Of a stretch of DNA of 64,000 nt, positions 1-12,054 are shown piece by piece; positions within the stretch are counted from its first letter, which is position 1, and each line of letters opens with the position of its first letter. Below the pieces are notes generated by a model that had not been told where the DNA came from, ran no database searches, and worked only from the letters and a program-made list of their open reading frames with translations. Location: positions 16,408,501-16,472,500 of the forward strand of contig JASXTE010000005.1 of assembly GCA_030280995.1 (NCBI GenBank). The letters run 5' to 3'. The DNA comes from Hemileia vastatrix (lineage: Eukaryota > Basidiomycota > Pucciniomycetes > Pucciniales > Zaghouaniaceae). A program made the position numbers and the translations under genes.

Positions 1-176
1 TGAACCGCACTCCAAAATTTAGGTTCATATATTAACAATAGTCATAAATATTTGTGGTAATTATATTTATTACTATTTGTGGGTCATTTTGCACACTTCA
101 TTGTCCACGTATATCTTTTTTACTCAGCACTCTGTAAGTGGAATTAATTTGCTCATTTTACAGGGGGAGGTGCCTG

Positions 177-824
177 GTAAATAATTTTTTTTTTCCTAGT
201 TGACCAAGATAGAAATATATTGTTCTAAGTACTAGAATTAATGTTAAAATTTAAATTAGTTATTTTATATTATTTTTATTATTATTTCAGTTGACAAATT
301 GTCCTGACAGTAAATTATTAATATTTAAAATTAATAATATTAAAATTATTTCAGTTGATAATAAGTCCTGATAATTAAATTATTTCAGTTGACATTAAGT
401 CCTGGTAATTAAAATTATTTTCAGTTGACACTAAGTCCTGGTAATTAAATTGTTTCAGTTGGCATTAAGTCCTGGTAATTAAATTATTTTCAGTTGACAT
501 TAAGTCCTGGTAATTATATTCTTCAGTTGACTTCTAGTCCTGATAATTATCAACATATAAATTACTAATTATTAAATCATTTTATTACTACAGTTAATTT
601 ATTTTAAATCCTGGTTATAAAATTATCTTAAATTAATTAATAAATTTGTGATTATTATTTCAGTTGATTTTTTTTCCTGATAAACATTATATAGTAATTA
701 TTCCAGTTGGTTACAAAGTCCTGGTAATTACTTATATAATAAAAAATTTTTTTTCCTTATTTTTCTTTAAATAAAGTAAAAATAATAACTGATTAAACTT
801 TAATATTTCTCTCTCTCATTTCAG
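177..824 (+). other. Predicted leader intron of A1, filled with short hairpin repeats
   Basis: A donor of the form CTG|GTAAAT at 177 and an acceptor CTCATTTCAG ending at 824 bracket the leader just before the gag start. Between 285 and about 735 a unit with consensus TTTCAGTTGACATTAAGTCC followed by TGGTAATT recurs about ten times. Each unit folds as CAG..GAC, loop, GTCCTG. The matching donor and acceptor exist in A2 and A3. Splicing is inferred, not shown. Confidence 0.45.
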
Positions 825-837
825 GTTAATTACCACT

Positions 838-3125
838 ATAACTGTTCAAGGAGCTTCTTCTGGCCATAATGAGCAACTGGATTTAATTGATTATGATGAA
901 GCTTCTTCTGTAAGTTCTCCTTTGACTACAAAAATGGCTCAAATTAATCAATAACTGGACCAATAAGGATGTGGAAATGCAGGAGATGGAAATATTAGTG
1001 GAGAGAACTGCTCAAGATCAAAAGCCTTCTATCAACCCCCCAGAAGAGCTTCCCAAAGGCTTCAAAATAAAAAAGATGCCCTTGAATCAGGAAGTCCAAA
1101 ATCTCTTCACTCACATCATGGAGTTGATTTCAGAAAGACTCAAGCTGAGGTCAAAAACAGACTCTCTAGAAGAAAAGGTAAGAAAAATAGAGTTCTTCCT
1201 TCAAGAGAAGAGGAAACCTCCTCTTCCACCAAGAGCCCTTTCACAATAGGCCCCCCATAAACAAGAAAAGGTGGAAGTCTCAAAGAGGGAGTGGGATTGG
1301 CTGAACACCCAGTGGGATTATCTGTCCCAACAACAACAGCAACAAGAACCTCAGGAAGGTCCTTCAAGAACCAATCAGTTCAGCCCCACACCTCCTCACC
1401 CCTATCAAGGAGAAAGAAAGAAAAAAAATAATCATGTCCAATTCTTTCCCAAGCCATGGTAAGCCCCTCTATTTAATCTCAAGTGCCATTTCTTGTTACT
1501 GATTCTGTTTTTTCAGGTAATTCTGGAAGAGGAGATGAGACTGTGAGACCAGTAGAGACTGAGAGTAGTAGACAAATATCACAATATTCTAATGTATCTA
1601 ATCCTTTGTTTTTGATTTCTACTTCAATGATAAATCCTGATATGGCTATTATTGATGAGACACTTGATACTGAGTTTTATGAGAATCTGAAAAGTTATTC
1701 TGTTTCCCTAGTTAAAAATACCCCAGATGTAGCTAACATTAATGATGAATATTTGAGGGATATTATTGCTTAACAAAACAATATAATAAACAACATGCAA
1801 TTGACTCATATATAGTATATTTTGTTAACTGAACAGGGATATCAAGCATTGAGGAGTGAGTTACAGAGAGTTTCTGATGATTTGTTTCATTACAAAGTAA
1901 CACATGAAAAGAAAGTTGCTTTATGGCAAAATATAAAGAATGATTTGTCTAAATTAAAAGATGATGTGTCCATCTGTTTCCAGGAGCTAGAAGGACATAA
2001 GTGGAACTTAGAAATATTGAGTAACCACTATTCATCTTAAAAAAATAAGAACCAGTTATCTTTTGTAACCATCAATGAGAATTTATCTAGTATTCCAAGA
2101 GTGAAAACTAGGTTAACAACCATTGAAGAGAAATTGAATTCATTTTATATAATAAAAAGTTTTCTGACATTTCTTTGAAAGAACCTGTTGAGCAGGATAC
2201 CCCAATTGTACCTGTTCCTAGTTCATCAAAAGTAAAATTAGTGGCAGGAATGCCTGTTGATACCACTGAGTTCCCATCAAAAATTGATGATGTACCTGGA
2301 TCATCTACAGAAGGATTAAACAATTAGATTAATGCCCATTTGGAGAAGTTACAGCTCATTCTCACTCAAAAACAAGCTTGTGTTAAGAAGACTACTTCAA
2401 ATCAATAGAATTGGCCAAAACTTGACCAGTATCCAACATTTGATGGTGACTCTTCTTCTGATTGGCAGCAGCTCATTTGCAGGATTGATAACCTAAAAAA
2501 TTCTTACAACCTCCCATATGAGAAAATTGTGTCAAAATTAATTTCATTATTTATCAATGTAGCCCTAATGTGATATAAATATGTTCTATTGGATAAAAAT
2601 GAATACTTATGGGAAGATTGGAAAAAATTAATTAAAGCACAATTTGGTGGTTCCAAGTTTAGATTAGCTCAACAAAGGCAATATGAAGAAACCAGATATA
2701 GCTCTTCTACTGAAAAACCTATTGATTGCTTGATGAAGGTTGTGAAAATCTTGAGGGCGATGGACCCGGATATGGAGTTTGAGTAATGGAAGGACAGGAT
2801 CCTCTATAGATTACCTATGTCTCTGAGAGACTTAATAGTTTCTAGGACTGAGTTCTCAAGAGAACCTTCTTCTTTCATTAATACTTGTAATGAGATCCTT
2901 TTAAACAAAAAGTATGATACTAGAAGATTCATTCCTAGAACTTCATTGGAGAAAAACTCCAATTACCAACAAAAACCTTTGGAAAGGGTTGGTAAACATT
3001 CTGCCCCTCTTGCACCCAAAAAGTATGTAACAATCACTTGCTTCAAATGCAGCAAGCCATTGCAGAAAGGCCATGTTTATGACAAGAAGATAAACTTGTT
3101 GAACAGACAGAGGAACATTTAGATG
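838..3125 (+). pseudogene. gag: A1 gag (capsid and CCHC-like knuckle), decayed
   Basis: Homologous along its length to the gag of A2 and A3. The expected start codon at 838 is ATA instead of ATG. It has an acidic LDLIDYDE segment, a Ser/Thr-rich stretch, a coiled-coil-like central part (1483-2040), a capsid-like region with YDLPYEKI/SKLISL-type sequence (2440-2900), and a knuckle CFKC..KGHVY near 3040-3090 whose last Cys is Tyr. Stops at about 952, 1458, 1771 and others, plus frameshifts, break it into short pieces. Gag would form the cytoplasmic particle that packages element RNA. The capsid-like block resembles basidiomycete Ty3 Gag as I know it; that is recognition, not a search. Confidence 0.8.
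977..1462 (+). pseudogene. A1 copy of the overlapping gag-internal ORF (ORF X)
   Basis: Lies in the +1 frame relative to gag. Starts ATG at 977, reads a charged helix-forming stretch, then KREWDWLNTQWDYLSQ, a Gln run, a Pro-rich HPYQG segment and ends in PW-stop at CCATGGTAAG. One in-frame TAG near 1247 breaks it. See A2 (9256-9738) for the intact version and the dual-coding argument. Confidence 0.55.
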
Positions 3126-4442
3126 GCAAAATAGCACTAAATGATACTTCAAGTGATTGTGCTAGCAATATTTCATATGAATCTCTCCAAGAAACTTTAA
3201 TGCTGGAACAGGATATTCATTATTTAAATAATATTGATATTGAGAATAATGATTTATCTACAGTAAATGATGCTGAGATCATAAAAAACCTTGAGGACAG
3301 CTCAATTATTATTTCCCCTCCCAAGGCACCAGTCTTGATCAATGGAAACAACCTTGAGTTGTCTTAGATTCTGGGGCTGGAGGAAGTGTAGTATCTGAAA
3401 AAGCACTTCCTTCAGTGGACCAAGATTATAAATCAAAACTTATGCCTATCATTTCTGAGAGTTGGAGAGGTTATGGTTCTGTTTTGTCCCCATTGGTAAA
3501 TACAAAGCCACAGTATTTTTCAAATATAACCATGGTTTTGTAAGAGCTATTTGTGATTTTTTTGTCATTAAAAATGATAACTTGAGAAGTTGGTTTATTG
3601 TGGGAAATGATATTTTAACCAAGTATGGCATAATATTAGATCCTTCAAACTAATTCTTCACAATCGGGAAGAATGGGAAGAGAAAATTTAAAATTTCCTC
3701 CCCCAAAAAGGTATTAACACCAGGATTGAACACATGTCATTCTATAGTTCAATATAAAGGAAGATGTACAGAAGAAATGACTACCCTTGTGTCTGAAATT
3801 GACAATGCTTCTTTTGGAGAAAAAATTTCAGGTTAGGGTAAAGATTCCATCATTAAATTGATAAAATCTTTTCCTATAGCCTTTGCTCATGTGTCACATG
3901 AATTAGGATTGGTAAAAGAAGAAATGAAGCTTTCATTATACTGCTCATTGACAGAAATACCACCTAGTTTAAAGAAGAAGCCTTATCCTGCTTCTCCCAC
4001 AAAGAGAAAAGATATTTAAGACAATATCTCTACCCTTTTAAAAATGAATATTATTGAAAAGGTAGTTGAAACACCTAAATATTGTGCTATCTAACATGTC
4101 ATAATTTCATATATGAAAGATAAATCCAGGTTATGTGGTGATTATAGAGAATTGAACACTTATACTTTTGATGATATCTATCCTTTACCCAGAATAAGCT
4201 CTATACATGCCACTCTACAAGGTGCTAAATATATCAGCTTTTTAGATGGTAATAAAGGATATCACCAAGTACCTGTTGAAACGAGCTCTCAGAACTTTCT
4301 GATGATTGCTACTCATATTTGTATTTATAAGTATATTAGGTTGACATTTGGCCTTAAAAATGCCCCTTCAGTTTTTCAAAAAATTATGGATAACACATCC
4401 CATTAAGAAATAATTGAAGGATGGCTGATGGTTTACATTGAT
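3126..4442 (+). pseudogene. pol: A1 pol part 1: protease and N-terminal half of reverse transcriptase
   Basis: The protease motif DSGAGGSVVSE is at about 3370-3400, just after a frameshift. The tether and RT N-terminus follow, with KKKPYPASPTKRKDI near 3975-4015, CGDYRELN near 4135 and FLDGNKGYHQVP near 4240. The reading frame ends at GTTTACATTGAT, that is Tyr-Ile-Asp of the YIDD catalytic loop, where B1 is inserted. Several stops occur (about 4017, 4094 and 4404). The protease would cut the polyprotein and RT would copy element RNA into DNA. Continues at 36986. Confidence 0.88.
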
Positions 4443-5620
4443 TCTCAGTTTATGCTAGTATCTAAGTATGATCTAATAGTGAATATTAATGGTCCTTCAA
4501 ATTATTGTTAAATAGTTTAGTTATCAAACCTTAGGGGAAGACTGATAAAATAGTTATTCTCAATATAAACTCACAATTCTTGGATTTTTATGCATTCTAG
4601 TGGTGGAAAATAGATCAATAAAATATGGCTATAGCTTATATAATGATAATATAAATTTATAAATGCTTAATAATATATTTATATATGATAATAATTGTGT
4701 TGTAGTGTTGATTTGAAGTGTAGTAAGTAAGTGATGTCCAATAAACCATCAAATCCTCCCTTACTTATACCAAAATTCACTGGAGTGCACAGACCTTCAA
4801 TCCAGATGATGTCACTGCTTTCCCCGGAAATTACAGCAGTGTGAGGGCCCGTCACCTACTCATGGCGTCTACTTCAAGCAGTTTCAACACCCAGACCTCC
4901 AGTAAGGACCCTCCATCACAATTAATGATACCCCAGACCTATACGATAAATAGAATAAACAGATAAAAGTGGATACCATAAAGAAACAGGTAAAATAACT
5001 CATCCAAAGAGTATATAATAAAACCAAAAGCATATAAAGGAGCCAAATTAACTGTCCAAGCCCCCAATAACATCCCCATACATCCATATTAACCCAGTAA
5101 TCATATCCCAACCCATAAATCTGTAAAAATCCATCCAAGGAAGCAGATTAAGTTGTCCAAAATGGATATATGCGCCTGAAATAGGTGTATATGCTTGTGT
5201 AGGAGTTTTCAGTCCACTGAATACGTCAATATGACCTAAAATAAGCAGAAAAATAAAGTTTATAGGCTATTAAGAGGTTAAACCCCACTAACAGACCTAA
5301 ATATACATAATATAATTACATATTTCACTGAATATGAGGTTTATGTATACATATAAGCTTATGTATGTCTATAATTACTTAATAACACTTAAGACAAGTA
5401 TATTATGAATTCATTAATACCTTAATAAGTATTATTATGCTATGGATAAGCAATTTAAACTACTATAAGTCATAAAATAGTGTAAAAATAATATATATAT
5501 GAATTATAACTATATATATATATATTTTAACCTTATTTTTAAGTAATAAGATTAATATAATTAAGGTTATCTTATTTTAAACATAAGAATTACTCAGTCC
5601 AGGGGATATGTAGCCTGACA
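4443..5620 (-). repeat. 3' LTR of B1
   Basis: About 1,178 bp, minus orientation, starting TGTCAGGCTACATATCCC at 5620 and ending in a mutated ACTGA.. at 4443. A purine tract (GGGTGAGTGAG on the minus strand, 5621-5631) borders its start as expected for a polypurine tract. It carries the LTR small ORF of the family at 5230-5048 with its ATG changed to ATT. Confidence 0.92.
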
Positions 5621-5768
5621 CTCACTCACCCAAAAAAAACAATAAAAAAATTTTTAAGACATTTTAATTAATAAGTAAGGAGTGAATAGAAAAATAATTT
5701 TAAAATTTATATGATACATATACTGATTTAACCAGTATTATTTGGATTTAAATTTTTTCAAGAGATTT

Positions 5769-7498
5769 TTAAGATCAGAGATATTATTTTCTGGAATCCA
5801 CTGGTAATATTCAGTTGATTTATTTTTCTACCTTAATAGATACTCAACTCCCTTTTCTTTAGTAAGGTGTCTCTTTTTAAGTATCTTTTCAATTTCTGCC
5901 TTTTCAACTATTTCATCAGGTTTCTGTTTATGCCTTCCTGATCTTCTTGGAAATAGAGCAGTATCATTAGAATTGTATGGTTTTATATGAGAAAGTGGAA
6001 ATACTGGGTGTTTTCTATCATATGGTGCATATAGAATAACCTCAACAGCATTGTTACCAACCATCTTTTTAACTACAAATAGTACAATTAATGGATCCTT
6101 AAATTTAAAATTACCATTTAAATTGAAATGTAGTGTAGAAATAAGGACTTCATCACCTTTTTTGAACATTTGTTCTTTATGGGCTTTATCCCATCTTTTC
6201 TTCTCATACTCAAATGCTTTATTTATAAATTCTTGAGCATGCTTTCTGCATAATTATTACATCTGAAGAAAAGATTTTGTACCTGGATGGATATCCAATC
6301 TAGGTAATTAATTAAGAGTTTTAGAAGGGGTATTAGGTACATAGCCCAACTATAACTCAAATGGCTTTTTTAAAGTGACAGAATGTACTTTACTATTGTA
6401 TGAAAACTCTAAACCTGGGATAAAGGTTACCCAATCATGTGTGAATTTGTCATTGTCTTTAAAGTCAAGAACAAAAGCACAATATCTTCTTATAATATCT
6501 TCTAAAGTTTGTATCATTCCTTCTGCTAGCCCATCAGTTTGTGGATGGTGTGCTGTAGAAAGTTTTAATTGACACCCTGAAACATCCATAAGTGAATTCC
6601 AGAACTCAGAAGTAAATTTAGGATCTCTGTCTGAGACCATTTCTTTGGGGAAACCTGCTATATTTAAAATTTGTGTCCACCATAAAAAAGCCAAGTCTTT
6701 TGCAGAAACCTATTTATGGGTAGGAATAAATTTACACATTTTTGTAAATCTATCTACAATTGCCCAGCAGGAGTTATAACTCTTATGCCCTGCTATTGGC
6801 AAACCTGTTACAAAGTCCATGTTAACTATTTCCCATGGAGCTTTTGGTTGCTCAATTTGTTGTAAAAAACCAGCTCTTTTTCCTGTTAATCATTTAGATT
6901 TTTGACAAGAATCACATGTCTCAACATATTTTTGAACATCCTCAGACATGTTAATCCACCAAGCTGTATTTTTACTCTGGTTAATGTTTTATGGAAGTCA
7001 AAATGACCTGCTAATATATCATCATGACATGTGCTTAACATTAACTCCTTCATTGAAGGGGGAATTACAAATGAATTGCTTAATTTTTTTCTTTAATATA
7101 TAAAACCATCCTCAATGGAAAAATATCCTTTTTCTAATGCTTCTTTATACTTTTGTGGTAATGTTTTTATTAAAAAACTCATTGAAGCATTAGATGGCTC
7201 ATTTAATATTGTAGTAAAATTACTAAAGTTAGGATCTGAAGCATAATTATCAAGAATTGATTGCATAAATTAATCCTCAAGATCTACAATATAAATGCCA
7301 TAAATGTTAATAATCTCTGTTTCAGGAATTCATCATTATTGGGTGGAGGTACTCTAGATAACAGATCTACATTAGAGTGTAAGTTTCCTGCTCTATGTGT
7401 AATAGTCATCCGTCCTCTGTATTCTTGTACAGCTAATTTCCATCTAAACATATGTCTATTAGGAGTTTTCATGTTTAAGAGTGACTTAACTGCACTAC
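5769..7498 (-). pseudogene. pol: B1 pol part 3: RNase H end, integrase and chromodomain
   Basis: Reads on the minus strand. RNase H C-terminus lies at 7472-7284 ([19 protein letters not shown]). The integrase zinc-binding region is at about 7060-6890, and the core at 6850-6350 includes VSDRDPKFTSEFW and HHPQTDGLAEGM (Glu present in the AEGM variant of AERM). The post-core domain (6169-5970) reads GDEVLISTLHFNL and DRKHPVFPLSHIKPY. The chromodomain (about 5935-5769) reads EIVEKAEIEKILKKRHL then YLLR and QWIPE. Stops and a frameshift separate these blocks. The integrase would join element DNA to the host genome and the chromodomain would bind methylated histone H3. Its 5' edge is cut by A2 at 7498. 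Confidence 0.88.
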
Positions 7499-8283
7499 TG
7501 TCAGCCAGGCTGCTAGACTTACCCAGTAAAATAATAAATTACTTACTGGATGAAGCCACACCTTATTATTTTAATTACTTAATTATAAATTAGTTACATT
7601 AAAATTACCTATAATAAATTAACTAATTACAAAATTGTAAAATTAAATATAAAAATGTCCCTTATATTTTTATTCTCTAACACCGTGCTCATTGACAGGT
7701 TGGAAGAGATAAAGATTTATATTAAAAAATAGTTTTTAAATTAAAATAAAATTTAAATATTCAAATAAAAATAAATATATACAAAAAATTCAAATTTATT
7801 ATTTAGAATTGACTTCTACAGTAAATATTAAATAAATTAATGTATTTATGACATACTCTGTAAATACATCTTTTTGACGCCTTCTTTTTAGAACAACTTT
7901 ATTATTTGAAAATACTCCTTCTGGAATATTCTTTTTCTCTCTCTCTCTCATACTACTGTTTTTAGAATTTCATTGTCGTGCTTTGTTCCTCCTTTGCCTA
8001 TATAAGGCCTCTCTTTTGGTTGTTTTTTATTCATTCCATTACTTACTTATTTATTACAACTATTTACAATCCCTTTATTACTATCTATTATTGCTTTAGT
8101 ATTTACATTCAAGTAATTCTAATCTATTAATTATAATAATAATTCAACTTTTTACCTCTTTATATTGAGTAAATATTCTATAAGATAAAGAAATATGTAC
8201 CCAAGTTTAAGTCCCATAAACCCCATTGTTACCACCATTGGACCTCCTTGAAAAAACTTCAAGACATGAAAGACCCCTTGACA
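7499..8283 (+). repeat. 5' LTR of A2
   Basis: 785 bp, TGTCAGCC...CCTTGACA. It contains the string CTATATAAGG at 7998-8007, a good TATA box, about 280 bp before the LTR end. Confidence 0.95.
7999..8006 (+). promoter_or_regulatory. TATA box in the A2 5' LTR
   Basis: TATATAAG within GCCTATATAAGGCC. The same string sits at the same place in the A2 3' LTR (about 15700) and as CATATATAAGGCC in A1 (about 39954). A3 keeps TATAAAAGGCC near 59917 (minus). Conservation in all copies supports it as the element promoter; transcription is not shown. Confidence 0.6.
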
Positions 8284-8611
8284 GTTGGGTACCTTTCTGA
8301 ATCGTCAATGGTGCATCATTATCTTGAGGACTGGAGACCATGGGACCATCATTATTGAGTTACCTATAAGCACAAGTGGACAACAAAAAACAACAAACAT
8401 CATATATCACGTGACTTATTTTTGCTGCAAACAGGAATCAAACTGCGCTCCAAAACTTAAACTTATATATTAAATATAGTTATATATTTTGTGGTAATTA
8501 TAGATTACTATTCGGGGGTCACTTTGCACTCTTCATACTCTAAATATTTCTGTTTTACTCAGAACTCTGTAAGTGGCATTAATTTGCTCATTTTACAGGG
8601 TGAGGTGTCTG

Positions 8612-9102
8612 GTAAATTGAAATTTATTTATTTTTATTTATTTTCCTAGTTGAAAAAGATAGAGTAATTGTGTTTTTAGTCCTAGAAGTAATATTTTTTT
8701 TAATTTATTATAATTTTCAGTTGAACTTGTCCTGATAAATTTAAATTTTTTTTTGTTCCAGTTGACAAATTGTCCTGACAATAAAATTTTAATAATTAAT
8801 AAAAAATAAAGTATATTAAATTATTTTAGTTGACATTGAGTCCTGGTAATTAAATATCTTTCAGTTGATTTAGATCCTGATAATTATCATAAATTAATTT
8901 GTTAAATTAAAATTTATTTTTATTTCTTCAGTTGATTTCTTTTAAATCCTGGTTATAAGATTATAATAAATTAATAAATAATTGATTATTATTATTAGTT
9001 GATTTTTGTCCCGAAGAATTTTATATTCTTTATATTATTATTTTTCTTTTAAAAAGAAAAAATAAAGCTAATTAATCTTATTGTTTCTTTCCCTCACTTT
9101 AG
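8612..9102 (+). other. Predicted leader intron of A2 with hairpin repeats
   Basis: Donor GTCTG|GTAAAT at 8612 and acceptor CCTCACTTTAG ending at 9102, with GCTAATTAATC upstream of the acceptor as a possible branch site. Units of the type CAGTTGAC...GTCCTG recur between about 8715 and 9010 but are fewer and more decayed than in A1. The region 8284-8611 before it holds no gene; I see only the conserved leader shared with A1 and A3. Confidence 0.45.
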
Positions 9103-9117
9103 GTTAGATTTAAAACA

Positions 9118-11092
9118 ATTACTGACCAAGGTTTTTCTGCTGCACGTGAAGATGAACTGGATCTTATTGATTATGATGAGGCTACTTCCGTGAGTTCTCC
9201 TTTAACTACAAAATTAGCTCAAAATAATAAATCATTGAACCAGTCAGATGTGGAAATGGAGGAAGTGAAGATTCTTGTAGAGACAAATTCCCAGGAACAA
9301 AAACCTTCAATAAACCCCCCAGAAGAGCTTCCCAGAGGCTTCAAGATAAAAAAGATTCCTTTAAACCAGCAGGTAGAAAATCTCTCTACTCACATCAAGG
9401 AGTTGAGGACAGAAAACCTCAAGCTGAGGTCAAGAGTAGACTGTCTAGAAGACAAGGTAAAAAACATAAAGTCTTTTTTTCAAGAGAAGAAGAAACCTCC
9501 TCCTCCAAAAGCCCTCCCACAACTGGCCCCCCAGCAACAAGAAAAGGTGGAAGTCTCAAAGTGGCAGTGGGATTGGCTGAACACCCAGTGGGATTATCTG
9601 TCCCAACAGCAACAGCAACAAGTACCTCAGGCAGGTCCTTCAAGAACAAATCAGTTAAATCCAACACCTCCTCATCCCTATCAAGGAGGAAGAAGGAGAA
9701 AGAAAAAACACATCCAAGTCTTACCAAAGCCATGGTAAGCCCCTCTATTGAATCTCAAGTACCATTTCTTGTAACTGATTCAGTTCCTTCAGGTAACTCT
9801 GGAAGAGGAGATGAGACTGTGAGACCTTTAGAGGCTGAGAACAGTAGACAAATTGCTCAAATTTCAAATGTATCTAATACTTTAGTTCTAATTGCTACTT
9901 CAATAATAAATCCTGATATGGCTATTATTGATGAAACACTTGAGTCTAAGTTTTATGAGAAGCTGGAAAGTTACTCTGTTTCCTTATTGAGAAACACTTC
10001 AGATATAGCTAACATTAATGATGAATATTTGAGGGATATTATTGCTAAAAAAACATATAATGAACAACATGCAATTGACTCAGAAATATAATAGTTTGTT
10101 AACTGAACAGGGTTATCAAGCATTGAGGAGTGAGTTACAGAGAGTTTCTTATGATTTGTTTCATTACAAAGAAACCCATGAAAAGAAAGTTGCTTTATGG
10201 CAAAATATCAAAAATGATTTTTCTAAACTGCAAGATACTGTATCTGCCTGTTTCCTGGAGCTAGAGGTAGATGATATGAGCCTGAAAAGATTGAGTAATC
10301 ATTTTTCATCTTTTCAAAATATAAACCCAGTTATCTTTTGCAACAATCAATGAGAGTTTATCTAGTCTTCCAAGAGTGAAAACCAGACTAACAGCCATTG
10401 AAGAAAAATTGAATTCATTTTTTAATGATCAAAAATATTCTGAAACTTCTTTGAAGGAACATATGGTACAGGATGCTTCAATTTTACCTGTTTCTAGTTC
10501 ATCTAAAGTAAAATTAGATTCAGAAATGCCTGTTGACACCACTGAGTTTCCATCAAAAATTGATGATGCACCAGGATCTTCAACAGAAAGATTAAAGAAT
10601 GAGATTAATGCACAATTGGAGAAGTTACAGCTGCTTCTTACTCAGAAACAAGCTGATACTAAGGAGGCTCCTCCAAATCAAAAGAATTGGCCAAAAATTG
10701 ACCAGTACCAAAAATTTGATGGTGATTCTTCTTCTGATTGGCAGCAATTCATTTGAAGAATTGATATCTTAAAAAATTCTTACAAACTCCCAGATGAGGA
10801 AATTGTGTCTAAGTTAATTTCTTTTTTTACCAATGTAGCCCTAAAGTGGTATGAATCTGTTCTCCTGGATAGGAATGACTACTCATGGGAAGATTGAAAA
10901 AAATTGATTAAAGCACAATTTTGTGGCTCCAAGTTTAGGGTGGCTCAACAAAGGCAGTATAATGAAACTAGATATAGCTCTTCTACTGATAAACCAATTG
11001 AGTTCTTAATGAAACTTGTAAAAATCTTGAGGGAAATGGACCCAAATATAGAGTTTGAGTAATGGAAGGACAGGATCCTTTATAAATAACCA
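9118..11092 (+). pseudogene. gag: A2 gag, decayed
   Basis: The expected start at 9118 is ATT in place of the ATG seen in A3. The N-terminus reads GFSAAREDELDLIDYDEATS. A 1-base loss near 9243, relative to A1 and A3, throws this frame into ORF X. The gag frame proper is open from before 9390 to 10091 (Ser/Thr/Lys-rich, then PFLVTDS, NPDMAIIDETL, NDEYLRDI). Frameshifts follow near 10060 and 10360. The central part (10042-10620) is rich in heptad-like helices. The capsid-like part (10680-11090) reads KNWPKIDQYQKFDGDSSSDW and later KLPDEEIVSKLIS, with stops near 10754, 10897 and 11060. Confidence 0.82.
9256..9738 (+). CDS. ORF X: 160-residue overlapping ORF inside gag (A2 copy)
   Basis: Open from ATG 9256 (purine at -3, G at +4) to TAA 9738, in the +1 frame relative to gag, while the gag frame is also open across the same bases. 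N-terminal half: KPSINPPEELPRGFKIKK then a Leu-rich helix (residues about 40-75: QQVENLSTHIKELRTENLKL), likely a coiled coil. C-terminal half: SKWQWDWLNTQWDYLSQ, a Gln run, TPPHPYQGG and a basic tail, ending PKPW-stop. A3 and A1 keep it. Family B has a counterpart of the same size in the same place with KWKWDW..QQW and the same W-stop end. In A2 the deletion near 9243 fuses it to the gag start. Function unknown; translation is inferred. Confidence 0.5.
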   Translation: MEEVKILVETNSQEQKPSINPPEELPRGFKIKKIPLNQQVENLSTHIKELRTENLKLRSRVDCLEDKVKNIKSFFQEKKKPPPPKALPQLAPQQQEKVEVSKWQWDWLNTQWDYLSQQQQQQVPQAGPSRTNQLNPTPPHPYQGGRRRKKKHIQVLPKPW

Positions 11093-11995
11093 ATGTCTTT
11101 GAGAGACTTGATAGTGGCTTGGACTGAGTTCTCAAGAAAACCTTCTTCTTTAATTAATACTTGTAATAAGATCCTTCTAAACAACAAGTATGATTCCAGA
11201 AGATTCATTCATAGGACCTTTTTGAAGAAATCCTCCACTTACCAACAGAAACCTCTGGAAAAGGTTGGTAAACCTTCTGCCCCTGTTGCACCAAAAAAGT
11301 ATGCAACAAACACTTACTTCAAGTGCAACAAGTCTTGGAAAAAAGGCCATGTTTGTGACAAGAGGATAGATCTTGTTGAACAAACTGAGGAGCAGGCTGA
11401 TGACACAATAGCACTGGATGATACTTCAAGTGATTGTGCCAGCAATATTTCATATGAATCTCAACAAGAAATCTTGATGCTGGAAGAAGATATTCATTAT
11501 TTGAATACTATTGATATTGATAATAATGATTTATCTACAGTTGAGGATGCTGATATCATAAGGAACATTGAGGATAGCTCAATAGTTATTTCCCCTCTCA
11601 GAGCACCAGTCTTGATCAATGGAACCAGAATTGAAGTTGTTCTGGATTCTGGAGCTGGAGGAAGTGTAGTATCTGAAAAAGAACTTGCTTCAGTGGATCA
11701 AGACTGTAAATCAAAACTGATGCCTATCATTTCTGAAAATTGGAGAGTTTATGGCTATGTTTTGTCCCCCAATAGTAAATGCGAAGCCAAAGTGTTTTTT
11801 AAATATAACCATGGTTTTGTAAGAGCTATTTGTGATTTTGTTGTCATGAAAAATGATAATTTAAGCAGTTTTTTTATCATAAGAAATGATATTTTAACCA
11901 AATATGGCATAAAATTAGATCCTTTAAACCAATGCTTCACAATGGGGATGAATGGGAAGAGAAAATTTAAGATTTACTCCCCAAAAAATTGTTAA
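11093..11995 (+). pseudogene. pol: A2 capsid end, CCHC-like knuckle and aspartic protease
   Basis: A 300-codon open block. The first 75 residues finish the capsid-like region (RDLIVAWTEFSRKPSSLINT). A knuckle follows near residue 78, reading YFKCNKSWKKGHVC; its first Cys is Tyr, so zinc binding is probably lost. An acidic linker leads to the retropepsin motif VVLDSGAGGSVVSEKEL near residues 183-200 with the catalytic Asp kept, and the flap-side IRNDILTKYGIKLD. No ATG-driven start is needed: this is part of a single Gag-Pol reading frame that is preserved through the same junction in B3. Confidence 0.85.
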
Positions 11996-12054
11996 AACCA
12001 GAATTGAACACATGTAGTTCTGTGATTCAATATTAAGGAAGGTCTACAAAGGAA

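Noticed and set aside
285..735. CRISPR-like look of the regularly spaced leader repeats
   Set aside because: Spacers are AT-rich and similar to one another, the setting is a fungal LTR element leader, and no cas-like gene is present.
7261..7593. 110-codon plus-strand frame across the B1/A2 junction
   Set aside because: It crosses an insertion breakpoint and is antisense to B1 RNase H, so it cannot be an evolved gene.
8284..8300. Specific tRNA primer for A or B elements
   Set aside because: TTGGG..-type sequence follows every 5' LTR, but the copies differ after five bases and I cannot assign a tRNA by eye.
9733..9793. 58-bp intron GTAAGC to CCTTCAG after ORF X in A2
   Set aside because: Donor, branch-like TAACTGAT and acceptor look good, but removal leads to a stop at once in the ORF X frame and shifts the open gag frame; the frames do not join.
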